Positions 63,797-64,000 of a DNA stretch of 64,000 bases are shown here, one piece after another. Under the pieces are notes generated by a model. The model did no database searches. It saw nothing but the letters and a program-made list of their open reading frames with translations, and was not told where the DNA came from. The position numbers and the translations under genes were made by a program. The stretch's first letter is position 1. Every line of letters begins with the position of its first letter. The stretch is taken from positions 154,068-218,067 of the forward strand of contig KB911071.1 of NCBI GenBank assembly GCA_000383295.1. Direction: 5' to 3'. This DNA comes from Faecalispora sporosphaeroides DSM 1294 (GTDB lineage Bacteria; Bacillota; Clostridia; Oscillospirales; Acutalibacteraceae).

Positions 63797-64000
63797 TCAC
63801 TCGTGATAATAGGGCAGCTGCTCATCAAAGTGTGCTTTTCCGTTTCGGTACCATGCAATCATGTGGGCGACGGTATTGGCCGCCTTGCTTTTTGCCGCAA
63901 CATCGGAGTTGAATGCCTGATGAGGCTGCACGTACACATTCCCGGTGCGGTTGATTGCGTGGTCCAGCAGAACCTTCGCGGCGATTCGGTCTTCTTCGTT
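63797..64000 (-). CDS. C-terminal end of an unidentified enzyme (possible D-2-hydroxyacid dehydrogenase)
   Basis: The last 67 codons of a gene cut by the window edge. It reads VLLDHAINRTGNVYVQPHQA, then FNSDVAAKSKAANTVAHMIA, ending QLPYYHE. NVYVQPHQAFNSDVAA recalls the active-site His segment (VxxTPHxA) of D-isomer 2-hydroxyacid dehydrogenases. This rests on a short match, so the family is tentative. It is 27 bases upstream of the GltS-like gene and probably co-transcribed. Confidence 0.5.
   Translation of the reverse strand, partial: NEEDRIAAKVLLDHAINRTGNVYVQPHQAFNSDVAAKSKAANTVAHMIAWYRNGKAHFDEQLPYYHE

Overview
This 64 kb window looks like chromosomal DNA of a GC-rich anaerobic Clostridia bacterium, probably Oscillospiraceae/Ruminococcaceae-like. 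That is an inference from gene content: RNase J, GdpP, zinc-type S14, S4 and L36, a KOW protein between map and infA, an OadB/OadG-type sodium pump, two GltS-type carriers, strong AGGAGG ribosome binding sites and several TTG/GTG starts. I saw no rRNA or tRNA gene, CRISPR array, insertion sequence or prophage.

Layout. (1) 1-6727, minus: tilS (cut by the window edge), dnaB, rplI, gdpP and RNase J. (2) 7284-11032, plus: rnhA, a cysteine desulfurase and a drug-resistance type ABC-F ATPase, with a 23-bp inverted repeat and a possible gene remnant before the ABC-F. (3) 11199-26809, minus: one uninterrupted S10-spc-alpha superoperon of 28 genes from rpsJ to rplQ, including secY, adk, map, infA and rpoA. 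Its long leader carries a candidate terminator/attenuator and repeated AT-rich elements. (4) 27181-32000, minus: acpP, an OadB-type beta subunit, an OadG-like subunit, proS, two tiny tandem proteins that carry the DGPT motif of OadB, and a lipoprotein. (5) 32164-40384, plus: aroE-aroK, then a promoter, an aromatic-rich leader peptide and a terminator, then aroF-tyrA-aroB-aroA-aroC-pheA. (6) 40475-49126, minus: RidA, threonine dehydratase, MsmX-like ATPase, RsuA, a DUF4830-like protein, GltS, class II aldolase with a duplicated structured leader, and Ogg. (7) 49127-56754, plus: a DnaA-box-like cluster, a small membrane protein, rlmB, a large P-type-ATPase-like pseudoenzyme and an EF-G paralogue. 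(8) 56846-64000: a truncated sigma-like ORF behind an ECF-type promoter, leuCD, a Crp/Fnr regulator, a YdbS/YdbT-like pair, an orphan small-RNA-sized transcription unit, a second GltS-like carrier and the end of a further gene.

How it fits together. The aro block supplies every step from DAHP to prephenate except 3-dehydroquinase, plus the phenylalanine and tyrosine branch enzymes. The peptide between aroK and aroF has 8 Phe, 3 Tyr and 1 Trp in 50 residues and is followed by a classic intrinsic terminator, so the main operon is probably controlled by transcription attenuation. This is the strongest regulatory candidate in the window. The other prominent oddities are the degenerate P-type ATPase, the mini OadB-motif proteins, the tandem leader repeat before fba and the orphan transcript near 62 kb.
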